Positions 23,858 through 32,798 of a stretch of 64,000 nt of DNA are shown here, in pieces. Below the pieces are notes generated by a model. That model was not told the origin of the DNA and made no database searches. It worked only from the letters and a program-made list of their open reading frames with translations. The translations under genes were made by a program, and so were the position numbers. The stretch is from Lewinellaceae bacterium. Its GTDB lineage: Bacteria; Bacteroidota; Bacteroidia; Chitinophagales; Saprospiraceae. The stretch's first letter is position 1; every line of letters begins with the position of its first letter. The DNA is taken from positions 26,044 to 90,043 of the forward strand of contig JACJXV010000009.1 in NCBI GenBank assembly GCA_020636445.1. Reading direction: 5' to 3'.

Positions 23858-26305
23858 ATGGATATAAAACAAGCAGCATATAACTGGTTTACCCAATTAG
23901 GGTGGAAGCCCTTTCCTTTTCAAGAGGAAGCCTGGGATGCTTATCTATCAGGAAAAAACGGGTTGGTAAATGCGCCTACGGGAACGGGTAAAACGTACTC
24001 CTTGTTAATTCCTGCATTGCTGGAATTCCTGCGTGAAGAATCCCGCGACGGGCAACGCACAAACAATGGCTTACGGGTTATTTGGATCACGCCTATTCGG
24101 GCTTTAGCTCGGGAGATAGAAGCTTCAGCCGAGCGTGCGGTAACCGGATTAGGGCTTTCCTGGAAAGTGGCTGTTCGATCCGGGGATACCTCATCGGTAG
24201 AACGTACGCGACAAAGACGTGAAGCACCCGAAATATTGATCACTACCCCCGAAAGTTTACATTTGCTGCTCGCCTCTAAAGGGTATGCCGCCTTTTTCAA
24301 GCAGGTAAGGGCTGTAGTGGTGGATGAATGGCACGAATTGGTTGGGTCAAAGCGTGGAGTGCAGATAGAGTTGGCATTATCGCGACTTAAAACGCTGGCT
24401 CCACAACTGAAAATTTGGGGGATCTCAGCAACTATCGGTAACCTTGACGAAGCCCTTGATGTTCTTCTCGGTCAATCGCGAACGCCGGACAATTACCAGC
24501 TGGTTCGGGCTCAGTTGCCCAAAAAGCTTTTGGTTGAAACCCTTTTGCCAGAACACCTGGAGACCTTTCCCTGGAGTGGGCATTTGGGAATCAAGCTCAT
24601 CCAACAAGTTGTGCCTTTACTGGAGGCGAGCAATAGTACACTCATTTTTACCAATACCCGGGCACAGTGTGAAATTTGGTATCACCAACTTCTCGAGGTA
24701 GCTCCTGACCTGGCCGGAGCTATTGCCATGCACCATGGCTCAATCAGTCGCGAACTACGGGATTGGGTAGAACAAGCGCTCCATGAGGGTACACTCAAGG
24801 CGGTAGTTTGTACTTCCAGCCTTGATCTTGGCGTGGACTTCCGGCCGGTAGACACCATTATACAGATCGGTAGCCCAAAGGGGGTCGCGCGCTTTATGCA
24901 GCGTGCCGGGCGCAGTGGACACCAACCAGGGGCTACCAGTAAAATTTACTTTGTCCCAACGCATTCACTGGAGATCCTGGAAGGTGCTGCCCTCCGTGAG
25001 GCGATTGCCCACGGTGGCCTGGAAAGCCGGATTCCCTATTTACGCAGCTTTGATGTGCTGATTCAGTACCTGCTGACGCTGGCTGTTTCGGAAGGGTTCA
25101 ACCCTGCAGAAATCTTGCCGGAAATTCGCAATACTTTTTCCTATTCATCGCTCAGTGATGAGGAATGGCATTGGCTGTTGCGGTTCATCACGCAGGGGGG
25201 AGATTCCCTGCGTGCTTATGATGCATTCCAAAAGGTACAAATAGAAGATCAGGTATATCGGGTTACCAGCCGGCGGATTGCCCTCCAGCACCGTTTACAG
25301 ATTGGCACTATCGTGAGTGACACGGTCCTGAATATCAAATATGTAAGCGGCGGATTTATTGGTTCGGTCGAAGAATGGTTTGTGAGTCAGCTCAAGCCTG
25401 GCGACGTTTTCTGGTTTGCTGGCCGGAGCCTGGAATTCGTACGCGTCAAGGAGATGACGGTTCAGGTTCGTAGTAGTACAAAGAAAACAGGAAGGATCCC
25501 CAGTTGGCAGGGTGGCCGAATGCCCCTATCCAGCGAATTGGGCGCTTACTTACGGCAGCAAATCGATAATTTACACCAGGGGCGGCTGAATGCTCCGGAG
25601 TTGAAAGCGCTGGTGCCATTAGCAGAAGTACAGGCCCGGCGCTCTCATTTACCTTGTGCGGATGAATTGCTAGTGGAGTACTTTTCCAGTAAAGAAGGTT
25701 ATCATCTGCTCATTTATCCCTTTGAGGGTAGATTTGTTCATGAGGGATTGGCAGCCATCCTCGCCTATCGACTTAGCCAGCGACAACCTTTGTCTTTTTC
25801 ATTGGCGATGAATGACTATGGATTGGAATTGCTTTCCGAAACCGAAATTCAGCTGGAAGAAGCATTGGCTGATGGGCTATTCTCAACAACCAATCTCAGT
25901 GCAGATATTGCGGCCAGTATCAATGCTGCCGAATTAGCTCGCCGGCGATTTCGGGAAATTGCCGGCATTGCCGGGTTGGTTTTTAAAGGCTACCCCGGAA
26001 AGCATAAGCGCGATCGCCATCTACAAGCGTCAGCGCAGCTGTTTTTCAGCGTTTTTGAAGACTATGAGCCCAATAATTTACTGCTACTCCAGGCGTATGA
26101 TGAAGTGATGACCTTTCAACTGGAGGAAGCCCGGCTGCGGCAGACCCTGCAGCGAATTCAGGACCTGAAGATTGTTCTTCAGCGGCCTGCCAAAGCGACC
26201 CCTTTTGCATTTCCCATCATGGTTGACCGCTTACGGGGCCGACTGAGCAGCGAAAAACTGGAAGACCGGATACGTAAAATGAAAATACAGTTGGAAAAGG
26301 GATGA
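23858..26305 (+). CDS. Ligase-associated DNA damage response DEXH-box helicase (Lhr-like)
   Basis: An 815-residue superfamily 2 helicase. Walker A is APTGTGKTYS (near 39-48), motif II is VVVDEWHEL (DEXH form), motif III is SATIGN, and motif VI is QRAGRSGHQ. The C-terminal part, after about 400, fits the Lhr winged-helix and DUF4145-like region. The pairing with PdeM 36 bases downstream identifies it as the helicase of the ligase-associated repair set, normally LigD-type ligase, exonuclease, helicase and PdeM. The ligase and exonuclease genes are not in this window; the upstream neighbour is a peptidoglycan hydrolase. Confidence 0.94.
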   Translation: MDIKQAAYNWFTQLGWKPFPFQEEAWDAYLSGKNGLVNAPTGTGKTYSLLIPALLEFLREESRDGQRTNNGLRVIWITPIRALAREIEASAERAVTGLGLSWKVAVRSGDTSSVERTRQRREAPEILITTPESLHLLLASKGYAAFFKQVRAVVVDEWHELVGSKRGVQIELALSRLKTLAPQLKIWGISATIGNLDEALDVLLGQSRTPDNYQLVRAQLPKKLLVETLLPEHLETFPWSGHLGIKLIQQVVPLLEASNSTLIFTNTRAQCEIWYHQLLEVAPDLAGAIAMHHGSISRELRDWVEQALHEGTLKAVVCTSSLDLGVDFRPVDTIIQIGSPKGVARFMQRAGRSGHQPGATSKIYFVPTHSLEILEGAALREAIAHGGLESRIPYLRSFDVLIQYLLTLAVSEGFNPAEILPEIRNTFSYSSLSDEEWHWLLRFITQGGDSLRAYDAFQKVQIEDQVYRVTSRRIALQHRLQIGTIVSDTVLNIKYVSGGFIGSVEEWFVSQLKPGDVFWFAGRSLEFVRVKEMTVQVRSSTKKTGRIPSWQGGRMPLSSELGAYLRQQIDNLHQGRLNAPELKALVPLAEVQARRSHLPCADELLVEYFSSKEGYHLLIYPFEGRFVHEGLAAILAYRLSQRQPLSFSLAMNDYGLELLSETEIQLEEALADGLFSTTNLSADIAASINAAELARRRFREIAGIAGLVFKGYPGKHKRDRHLQASAQLFFSVFEDYEPNNLLLLQAYDEVMTFQLEEARLRQTLQRIQDLKIVLQRPAKATPFAFPIMVDRLRGRLSSEKLEDRIRKMKIQLEKG

Positions 26306-26341
26306 GGTGAGAATCCTGGTTGGCTTTGTTAGTTTTATCCT

Positions 26342-27001
26342 ATGGCAACATTTACCAGTGCTTCATTAACTATCGCCGGGGAGGACCTGTTGCTCCACCC
26401 GCTACGGGCCCTTTATTGGCCACGGGAACAAACCCTGATGCTGGCCGACCTGCACCTGGGGAAGGTTGCCCATTTTCGGCAGCGGGGGATGCCTGTGCCC
26501 AGCGATGCCGGGGAATCTAACTGGGAAAAGTTGATTTTTCTGCTGCTGGAAATGCAACCCCGCCGCGTCATTTTACTGGGTGATTTGTTCCATAGTGTAT
26601 ACAATGACGAATGGGAATCATTTGCAGCACTACGGCAGCAATTCGCGGATCGGGAGTTTATGCTGGTTCCCGGCAATCATGATATTCTGCATGAAAACTA
26701 CTATCATGCGGCTAAGCTGACTCTTGTGCCTGAAGGTTGGCAAGAGGGCCCGTTTTTATTATCCCATCATCCCTGGGAAGTCATTCCGGAGGGAGCCTAC
26801 AATTTAGCGGGGCATTTGCACCCTGGAGTACGCTTGCGGGGGGGCGGCCGCCAATCATTACGCCTGCCCTGTTTTTGGTTCGGTCGCCAGCAGGGAATAC
26901 TACCTGCTTTTGGAGCGTTTACGGGATATAGCCAGGTTCAGCCCAGTGAAGAAGACCAGGTATTTGTGATTGCCAATGATCAGGTGATAGCGGTATCCTG
27001 A
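26342..27001 (+). CDS. pdeM: Ligase-associated DNA damage response endonuclease PdeM
   Basis: A 219-residue calcineurin-like metallophosphoesterase. The five metal-site blocks are present in order: LADLHLGK (near 37), LLGDLFHS (near 81), VPGNHDIL (near 110), SHHPWE (near 141) and GHLHPG (near 157). It belongs to the PdeM family that accompanies the Lhr-like helicase and an ATP-dependent DNA ligase in DNA repair clusters. It follows the helicase gene closely and is probably cotranscribed. Family members act as phosphodiesterases or nucleases with Mn. Confidence 0.94.
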   Translation: MATFTSASLTIAGEDLLLHPLRALYWPREQTLMLADLHLGKVAHFRQRGMPVPSDAGESNWEKLIFLLLEMQPRRVILLGDLFHSVYNDEWESFAALRQQFADREFMLVPGNHDILHENYYHAAKLTLVPEGWQEGPFLLSHHPWEVIPEGAYNLAGHLHPGVRLRGGGRQSLRLPCFWFGRQQGILPAFGAFTGYSQVQPSEEDQVFVIANDQVIAVS

Positions 27002-27046
27002 AGCCAAGTACACTGGAAGCTACTTCACGTGGAGCGAAAATAGAAG

Positions 27047-27076
27047 CGGGAGAGTGAACATACGTCCACTCTCCCG
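27047..27076. terminator. Hairpin between convergent pdeM and pentapeptide-like genes
   Basis: A 10-bp perfect stem CGGGAGAGTG (27047-27056) pairs with 27067-27076 around a 10-base loop. An A-rich left flank (GAAAATAGAAG) gives U-rich RNA on the minus strand. It may serve both genes. Confidence 0.55.
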
Positions 27077-27100
27077 AGGTACTTGATGCGTTTGGACTAA

Positions 27101-27895
27101 TTAATGATCCGCAACATTGATCGCTTGCCCGTCGAGTGATTTTGTAACGGTAACTAACAATCGTTCACGTTTTTGTTGGCTGTTTAGCACATAGATTTCC
27201 TGCCCGACAGTCGTCAGGAGCGAGGAGCTACCCAAGGGAGACAGATTCCAAACCGTTTTCCCAAAAGAAATCTTGATTGCCTTCAGGGTTGGGTTCTTCA
27301 AGATTAGGGTTACGCCTGAATCCTCCGAAGCGGGTGTTGTTACCGGAGGTGGCGGTGGCCAGTTCGTATCCTTATTCGTCAGGCCCTGCTCATAGGTGTT
27401 GTTGAAAAAATCGGGTTCCTGGGCAAAGTGAACTTTTTGAAATACCAGCGGCTTGGCGAAGGTACATTCGCGAATACTTACCCCTTGGTAGAAGGTTAAG
27501 CGCTCAAACGATACTTTTCCCGCAAACTGGCAATTTTCAAAAGCTAGCTGTGCATCGAAAGCAGTGAAAAACTCACTGACTAATCGCTCTGATCTAGTTT
27601 CGCGTGTGGTTTTAATGTCCCCGGTAAATTGACAGTTCGTAAAACGGACAGGCTGGAGGACTTTGGTAAAAAACTCCTTGACCTGCCCGCCACGGATTCC
27701 ATAGCTTCCGCCACGGTAAGTTTTGGAGAGGAGCGTAAAGTCGAGGTCTCCGGTAATGGTAACATTACTAAACACCAGGGGCTCTTGCCGGTCAATTTGG
27801 GCGAGTACCTCATTCGCCGAAATAGTCGTCTGGGCGGGCAGTACGGTGGCAATACCGATAAAACTAACGATAACCCCAAAGAATAATCCTTTCAT
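27101..27895 (-). CDS. Secreted pentapeptide-repeat-like protein
   Basis: A 264-residue protein with signal peptide MKGLFFGVIVSFIGIATVLP, cleaved near PAQ-TT. Residues about 35-175 carry irregular strands with an F-x-N/E-C-x-F spacing (VRFTNCQFTGDI; AFENCQFAGKVSFERLTF; IRECTFAKPLVFQKVHF). These suggest coils of a right-handed beta-helix of pentapeptide type, degenerate rather than canonical. A proline run (WPPPPPVTTP near 184-193) leads to a small C-terminal beta domain. Its location should be periplasmic or surface. No function can be assigned. It has no operon partner. Confidence 0.75.
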   Translation of the reverse strand: MKGLFFGVIVSFIGIATVLPAQTTISANEVLAQIDRQEPLVFSNVTITGDLDFTLLSKTYRGGSYGIRGGQVKEFFTKVLQPVRFTNCQFTGDIKTTRETRSERLVSEFFTAFDAQLAFENCQFAGKVSFERLTFYQGVSIRECTFAKPLVFQKVHFAQEPDFFNNTYEQGLTNKDTNWPPPPPVTTPASEDSGVTLILKNPTLKAIKISFGKTVWNLSPLGSSSLLTTVGQEIYVLNSQQKRERLLVTVTKSLDGQAINVADH

Positions 27896-28077
27896 AGCAA
27901 TCTGTTTTTTGTGATGCTACAAAAATGAGGTGCGTTGAGGTTTGAGTCGACTCAATTCAAATTGATACGTCCCAGAAAACGATATTGAGACTTATGTTGA
28001 GCAGTGTAGCCGTCCCGGTTACCTTTCGAAGCGGGATTAAGGGCTTGCTTTCGCGCAAAACTGGTTCCGTGTGCAGT

Positions 28078-29508
28078 TTAACACTCCGGCACCGAGATTG
28101 CAATGTTGGCAGCCAGCCCCCCCTGTGAGGTTTCCTTATACTTTGTATTCATATCCTGAGCTGTTTCCCACATGGTCTTAATGACGGCATCGAGGGTAAC
28201 CTTGGCGCGAGTATAGTCGCTTTCGATAGCGATTTTTGCGGCGGTGATTGCTTTGACAGCACCCATCGAGTTTCGTTCAATACAGGGAACCTGGACCAGT
28301 CCGCCCACGGGGTCACAGGTTAGCCCCAGGTGGTGTTCCATGGCAATTTCGGCAGCCATCAGACATTGGCCGGGAGTGCCGCCCAGCCGTTCACAGAGTG
28401 CCGCAGCGGCCATGGCGGAAGAAACGCCGATTTCGGCCTGACAACCACCCATGGCTGCTGATATCGTGGCGCCTTTTTTGAAAATACTGCCAATTTCCCC
28501 AGCTACCAACAGGAAGCGGATGATCTCCTCGGAGGTTGGTTCAACCCCGGAAAAGCACAAATGGTACATCAATACCGCGGGGATAACCCCCGCAGCACCA
28601 TTGGTAGGGGCCGTGACAACCCGGCCAAAATTGGCGTTTTCTTCATTTACAGCTAAGGCAAAACAACCAATCCATTTGATGATCTCTGAGAAACCGGCCG
28701 GACCCCGACGAACGGCCTCCATCCAGGAATCAGCGTCAGGCGGAGTGGCTCCCCCCAGTAGTTTTTTGCTGATTGTTGCCGCCCGTCGTCCGACATGCAA
28801 TCCTCCTGGAAGGATCCCTTCAGTTGTGCATCCGCGATAGATACATTGCTTCATGATATCCCAAATCTGGAGTAATCCACTATCCACTTCTTCCCGGGAG
28901 CGCCAACGCAATTCATTAGCGTAGACAATGTCGGCGATGGACTGCTGATTTTCGTGGCAATGCTCCAATAAATCCATCCCGGAATGGATAGGGAAGGGTA
29001 GTGGAATTATCTCAATGGACTCATCGCGAATCTCTCCCTCCTTAACGACAAAACCACCGCCGATCGAATAGAAGGTGCTTTGCATAAGGCTATTGCCTGA
29101 TTCCCCAAAAGCCTCGAATATCATGCCATTGGCATGTCCGGCTAATGCTTCTGCAAAGTGGAAGATAATATTCGTGTCAGGAGAAAAGACAATGGGGTGT
29201 TCTCCGCCGAGATGTAGGGTGTATTGGGCGACGATCGCTGAGGGTACCGTTTCCACTTCTTCGATGGGGACCGTAACGGGGTCTTTACCACTCAAGCCCA
29301 TCAGTACCGCAATATCCGTTCCGTGCCCTTTGCCAGTCAGGGCCAGCGAACCGTAGAGGTGGACCTGTACGCGATGGGTGAAATGAAGTATTTCAGCACT
29401 GCTTAGTTCGCGTACGAATCGCTCTGCTGCTCGCCAGGGGCCAAGGGTATGAGAACTTGAAGGGCCAATACCGATCTTGAGCATGTCAAACACGCTGATC
29501 TGTTCCAT
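28078..29508 (-). CDS. sdaA: L-serine ammonia-lyase, iron-sulfur dependent, single chain
   Basis: The 476-residue enzyme converts L-serine to pyruvate and ammonia with a [4Fe-4S] cluster. Beta-type domain N-terminus: ISVFDMLKIGIGPSSSHTLG (4-23). The alpha domain starts near 190. Candidate cluster cysteines lie in GGCQAEIGVSSAMAA, LTCDPVGGLVQVPC and the following ERNSMGAVKA region. Length and the fused alpha/beta layout match the E. coli-type enzyme. The gene is alone. The C-terminal ANIAISVPEC ends in Cys, which in this enzyme class is a conserved tail that occupies the active site. Confidence 0.96.
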   Translation of the reverse strand: MEQISVFDMLKIGIGPSSSHTLGPWRAAERFVRELSSAEILHFTHRVQVHLYGSLALTGKGHGTDIAVLMGLSGKDPVTVPIEEVETVPSAIVAQYTLHLGGEHPIVFSPDTNIIFHFAEALAGHANGMIFEAFGESGNSLMQSTFYSIGGGFVVKEGEIRDESIEIIPLPFPIHSGMDLLEHCHENQQSIADIVYANELRWRSREEVDSGLLQIWDIMKQCIYRGCTTEGILPGGLHVGRRAATISKKLLGGATPPDADSWMEAVRRGPAGFSEIIKWIGCFALAVNEENANFGRVVTAPTNGAAGVIPAVLMYHLCFSGVEPTSEEIIRFLLVAGEIGSIFKKGATISAAMGGCQAEIGVSSAMAAAALCERLGGTPGQCLMAAEIAMEHHLGLTCDPVGGLVQVPCIERNSMGAVKAITAAKIAIESDYTRAKVTLDAVIKTMWETAQDMNTKYKETSQGGLAANIAISVPEC

Positions 29509-29553
29509 GAGTGGTTGTATTTGGTTAGGTTAAGGGACCTATGCCTTACACGA

Positions 29554-29583
29554 AGAGGTACTGACTGTAGTATCAGTACCTCT
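29554..29583 (-). terminator. Hairpin after the 29633-30172 gene
   Basis: A perfect 11-bp stem AGAGGTACTGA (29554-29564) pairs with 29573-29583 around an 8-base loop, between two minus-strand genes. There is no T-run, so termination is possible but not certain. Confidence 0.45.
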
Positions 29584-29632
29584 CCACGATGAGGATTATT
29601 GCCGAAAAATAAGTAATTCCTGCCAGTTGGAC

Positions 29633-30172
29633 TTACAAAAATCGCATAGCATACAGGCGGTGTTCGATTTCGGGAGTAGGCTCATCAAATAACAGGAAGA
29701 CAAAAATCAAGCCTCGTCCGGCTTTATACATGGCCAGCATTTGGCAATAGCGGCTGGCTGAGAAGAATAGCTTGGGTGGGAAATTATAGACCCGGCCCCA
29801 ATCGGCATTATAGAGGTCGTAGAGTTCTTCCTCGGTTAAATTACGGGCAGTCATTACGGCATCTTCGTCGTTGGAACAAAGATTAAGCGCCATCCGGTGG
29901 GCGTCAATTGCCGGTGACCGGCGGCTATCGGCGGTATCGGGGCGAACGACATACCTGATTTCGAGGCGCTCGGGCCTTGAACGAAGGGCATAATCCCAGG
30001 AACAGTAAGGGTTTTTTTCGCCTTCTTCTCCTTTGTAGCCGCCATCCAGTGGAATTAACATCTCAGCGCCTACCTCCATTAAGCGGTTCAGGAATTCGGG
30101 CGGAAGTGGTTTTTGGGCTGTCATGCCCAGCGGGATCGCTAGTAATAACAGGATAAGTTTTGATTGTCCCAT
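29633..30172 (-). CDS. Hypothetical secreted protein
   Basis: I do not recognise this gene. With the start at 30172 it encodes 179 residues beginning MGQSKLILLLLAIPLGMTAQ, a signal peptide cleaved after TAQ. The mature part has an alpha/beta texture with a segment RLEIRYVVRPDTADSRRSPA and two Cys (NPYCSWDY, ALNLCSNDED). It contains AMYKAGRGLIFVFLLFDEP, which recalls the edge strand of small ferredoxin-like folds but is not decisive. It has a good Bacteroidota promoter of its own and a hairpin after it, so it looks like a real single-gene unit. Probable location: periplasm. Confidence 0.75.
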   Translation of the reverse strand: MGQSKLILLLLAIPLGMTAQKPLPPEFLNRLMEVGAEMLIPLDGGYKGEEGEKNPYCSWDYALRSRPERLEIRYVVRPDTADSRRSPAIDAHRMALNLCSNDEDAVMTARNLTEEELYDLYNADWGRVYNFPPKLFFSASRYCQMLAMYKAGRGLIFVFLLFDEPTPEIEHRLYAMRFL

Positions 30173-30511
30173 GGAATTTCTTTTCAAGGTAATATCTGTG
30201 TTCTAACAACACAGCGACTGCAAAAAAGGTGCATGACACAAGGTCGTTAAAGGGTATCCCCAATCACACAGGATGATACGCCTCAAAGGTAGGGGACCTG
30301 CAAATGTCAGGCAAGAGGTGAGTTAAGTTGATGTTCGGATATTTTGTCCCCATCATCTAGTGTTATTTCGTGCTCGCTAAGTAATGGTTCATTATTATGT
30401 ATAAGCTTTGTTCAGTGTAATTTTGGGCTTAAACAAGGCATGTCCTGCCCCTCGCCAGACCCTTTAGTATACTCAGGGTGGGGATTGAGGGGCTTAACCA
30501 AAACACCCAAT
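30173..30511. other. Divergent spacer with one clear promoter
   Basis: No gene. On the minus side it holds the promoter at 30284-30314. On the plus side, before the DUF885-like gene, no exact TAnnTTTG was found. Confidence 0.4.
30284..30314 (-). promoter_or_regulatory. Promoter of the 29633-30172 gene
   Basis: On the minus strand TTG (30312-30314), 20 bases, then TACCTTTG (30284-30291), the exact Bacteroidota -7 element. It lies 112 bases before the start codon. Confidence 0.6.
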
Positions 30512-32152
30512 ATGAAATATTTACTATCTACTTTTTTCCTTGGTGTTATTATGCTGGTGACTATTAGTTGCCAACCTCAACAAAGCCCGGCGAGCACTTC
30601 CAGTTACGAGGACCTGGTGGGTCTTTTTCGGGAATGGCGATCGTTTGAGAAGCCCCCTTTGCTGGATGGCGCTCCTGATTATACGGCAGCCACTTTTAAC
30701 AAACGCTGGCCTGCCTTCAAAAAACTCCAGGCAAAATTGCAGGCTATTGATACCTCCGGGTGGCCAGTGGCTCAGCAAGTCGACTGGCGACTGGTATGGG
30801 CGGAGATGAATGGCTATGATTTTAACCACCGGATTCTGCAGCCCTGGGTTCGCGATCCTGCGTTTTATAAATCTTTATACACCGAACAGAGTGATGTGCC
30901 AGCCCATGAAGGGCCTACCCATCACATGATAACGGACCTATGGACCTACGCGTTTCCGTTGGACCCGGAGGCCCGGGATCGGTTGCTGAACGACCTGAAA
31001 GTGATTCCAGCCCTGAATACGCAGGCCCAACGTAACCTGACCGGAAATGCCAGGGATCTTTGGGTAGCAGGGATTCGTGAAATCCGAACGCAAAGTGAGG
31101 ATCTCAAGGCAATGGAATCCTTGCCGGGAGTAGCGGCTGATGCAACAATGATGGCGGCTATTCAGGCGGCTATTACGTCTACTGATGCGCTGGTGACCTG
31201 GTTGGAAAAGGAAGCCAAAACGAAAACAGGCCCCTCGGGAATTGGCAAAGACAATTATACCTGGTATCAGCAAAATGTCCACTTGGTTCCCCTGACCTGG
31301 GAGGATGAAGTGATGCTGTTGAAACGCGAACTTACCCGCGCCTGGGCCTCCCTTAAACTGGAAGAACATCGCAACCGGAAACTTCCGCCACTTCCCGATG
31401 CCGACAGTCCGGAAGCTTATGCCGCATTGGCCGAACAATCGGCCCAAAGCTTACTGAATTTTTTGGCGCAGGAAGACATTGTAACGGTTAAGGACTATTT
31501 TGAGCCCGCCTTACGCGCTCATTTAGGAAAATTTGTTCCCCGCGAGAAACGCAATTTTTTCTGGATTACCGCGCATTACGATCCGCGGCCACTCTATTCC
31601 CACTTTTATCACTGGTTTGAATTGGCACGCATGGTTAATGAACCCAATCCGAGTGAAATTCGCCGCGGGCCGTTGCTTTATAATATTTTTGATTCCCGCA
31701 ATGAAGGAACGGCAACAGCAGTGGAAGAAATGTTTATGCAAGCCGGTTTGTATGACGATAATCCACAGGTGCGGGAGATTGTCTACATCATGATTGCCCA
31801 GCGGGCGGCCCGGGGTTTGGGCTCCCTTTTTGCTCATGCGAATGACATGACAATGGAAGAGGCAGGGGGCATCCATTCGGAATATACACCCCGGGGCTGG
31901 ATGAAAACGGAAAAGCAATTACTGCTCTTTGAACAGCATCTTTACCTGCGGCAGCCAGGGTATGGTACCAGTTATATCACTGGTAAATACCTGATGGAAA
32001 ATGCACTGGCAGAATATGCGCGAACGCAGGAAGCCAAGGGGCAACCGTTCACGATAAAGGACTTCCTGGATCAATTGAATGCGATGGGTAATATTCCCAT
32101 TTCACTGGGGCGCTGGCAACTAACCGGGCAGATGGACTACTTAGGCCATTAA
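30512..32152 (+). CDS. DUF885-like lipoprotein (COG4805)
   Basis: The start at 30512 gives 546 residues with a lipoprotein signal: MKYLLSTFFLGVIMLVTIS then Cys20. An earlier in-frame start would place the signal 56 residues inside. The body is mostly helical. The C-terminal third (NEGTATAVEEMFMQAGLYDD; RAARGLGSLFAHANDMTMEE; QPGYGTSYITGKYLMENALA) has the layout of DUF885, a family distantly like zinc carboxypeptidases, with an Glu-rich motif where relatives have EGWALY. I infer a periplasmic or outer-membrane hydrolase of unknown substrate. It is convergent with the anti-sigma-like gene. Confidence 0.75.
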   Translation: MKYLLSTFFLGVIMLVTISCQPQQSPASTSSYEDLVGLFREWRSFEKPPLLDGAPDYTAATFNKRWPAFKKLQAKLQAIDTSGWPVAQQVDWRLVWAEMNGYDFNHRILQPWVRDPAFYKSLYTEQSDVPAHEGPTHHMITDLWTYAFPLDPEARDRLLNDLKVIPALNTQAQRNLTGNARDLWVAGIREIRTQSEDLKAMESLPGVAADATMMAAIQAAITSTDALVTWLEKEAKTKTGPSGIGKDNYTWYQQNVHLVPLTWEDEVMLLKRELTRAWASLKLEEHRNRKLPPLPDADSPEAYAALAEQSAQSLLNFLAQEDIVTVKDYFEPALRAHLGKFVPREKRNFFWITAHYDPRPLYSHFYHWFELARMVNEPNPSEIRRGPLLYNIFDSRNEGTATAVEEMFMQAGLYDDNPQVREIVYIMIAQRAARGLGSLFAHANDMTMEEAGGIHSEYTPRGWMKTEKQLLLFEQHLYLRQPGYGTSYITGKYLMENALAEYARTQEAKGQPFTIKDFLDQLNAMGNIPISLGRWQLTGQMDYLGH

Positions 32153-32168
32153 GCAGCGGGTTGGTTTT

Positions 32169-32211
32169 CGATTACGATTACTAAACTTTGGAAGTTTAGT
32201 AATCGTAATCG
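32169..32211. terminator. Perfect 20-bp hairpin with 3-base loop
   Basis: The left arm (32169-32188, starting CGATTACGATTAC) pairs perfectly with 32192-32211 around the loop TGG. It begins 17 bases after the DUF885-like gene stop. Too regular to be chance; it may end the plus-strand transcript, though no T-run follows directly. Confidence 0.6.
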
Positions 32212-32250
32212 TATTGCAGAATCGCTCTATTTTTAGATTAAAAAGATCCT

Positions 32251-32298
32251 CAGGTTCAGGCCTTGGCGGGAGTGCTAAAAGACTTCCGCCAAGGCCTG
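32251..32298. repeat. Dispersed hairpin element, copy A
   Basis: A 17-bp stem with one wobble (CAGGCCTTGGCGGGAGT at 32257-32273 with 32282-32298), preceded by CAGGTT. The core CTTGGCGGGAGT with a leading AGGTTC(A/G)GG recurs at 36709-36743. It lies between the convergent DUF885-like and anti-sigma-like genes. Confidence 0.55.
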
Positions 32299-32342
32299 AT
32301 TTATAAATACGAATACGACAATAGCCAAACGGTTCATACTTG

Positions 32343-32582
32343 TCAGGCTGGGGCGATACGAATTTTATCTTTGATAGATTGGATAAGGGCCGGGGAGGGT
32401 TTTCGGCGGTGAATTTTGCTTTTGATAAACTCGCGGAAGGATTGCTCCTGACTCAGCACATTAAAATAGGAGGGATTAGATTGCAGCTCGCGTAAAAGCT
32501 CGTGCTGGTCCTTTTCACTCAACTCGTTGTCCAACAACATCGTCACTTTTTCGACGAGATCCCGATAAGTTGGATTATTCAT
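32343..32582 (-). CDS. Small putative anti-sigma/regulatory protein
   Basis: A 79-residue soluble protein (YRDLVEKVTMLLDNELSEKD near 6-25; FREFIKSKIHRRKPSPALIQ near 49-68). The first half recalls the short helical zinc-less anti-sigma domain whose members start with a DNELSxxE segment. It follows the ECF sigma gene on the same strand after 216 bases, the order seen in many Bacteroidota. There is no membrane segment, so if it binds the sigma factor it does so in the cytosol. The assignment rests on the DNELS motif and context. Confidence 0.65.
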   Translation of the reverse strand: MNNPTYRDLVEKVTMLLDNELSEKDQHELLRELQSNPSYFNVLSQEQSFREFIKSKIHRRKPSPALIQSIKDKIRIAPA

Positions 32583-32798
32583 GCTTCCATTGTTTTTTGG
32601 ATTCCAGCCCGACCGCGATTCCTTTTTTTCATACTACTGTACCGCTACAATCTATGCACGGGGTTAGGCTGCCGGGCAGCACAACGGGCATAACAATAGC
32701 GGAAGTAGGTGAAAAAAAGATTAGCAGCATTTTGATGATGGTTGGTGAAAGGCGTACGCGATTCGTACTGGCAATTCCAGGTTAGTGAATTAAATACA

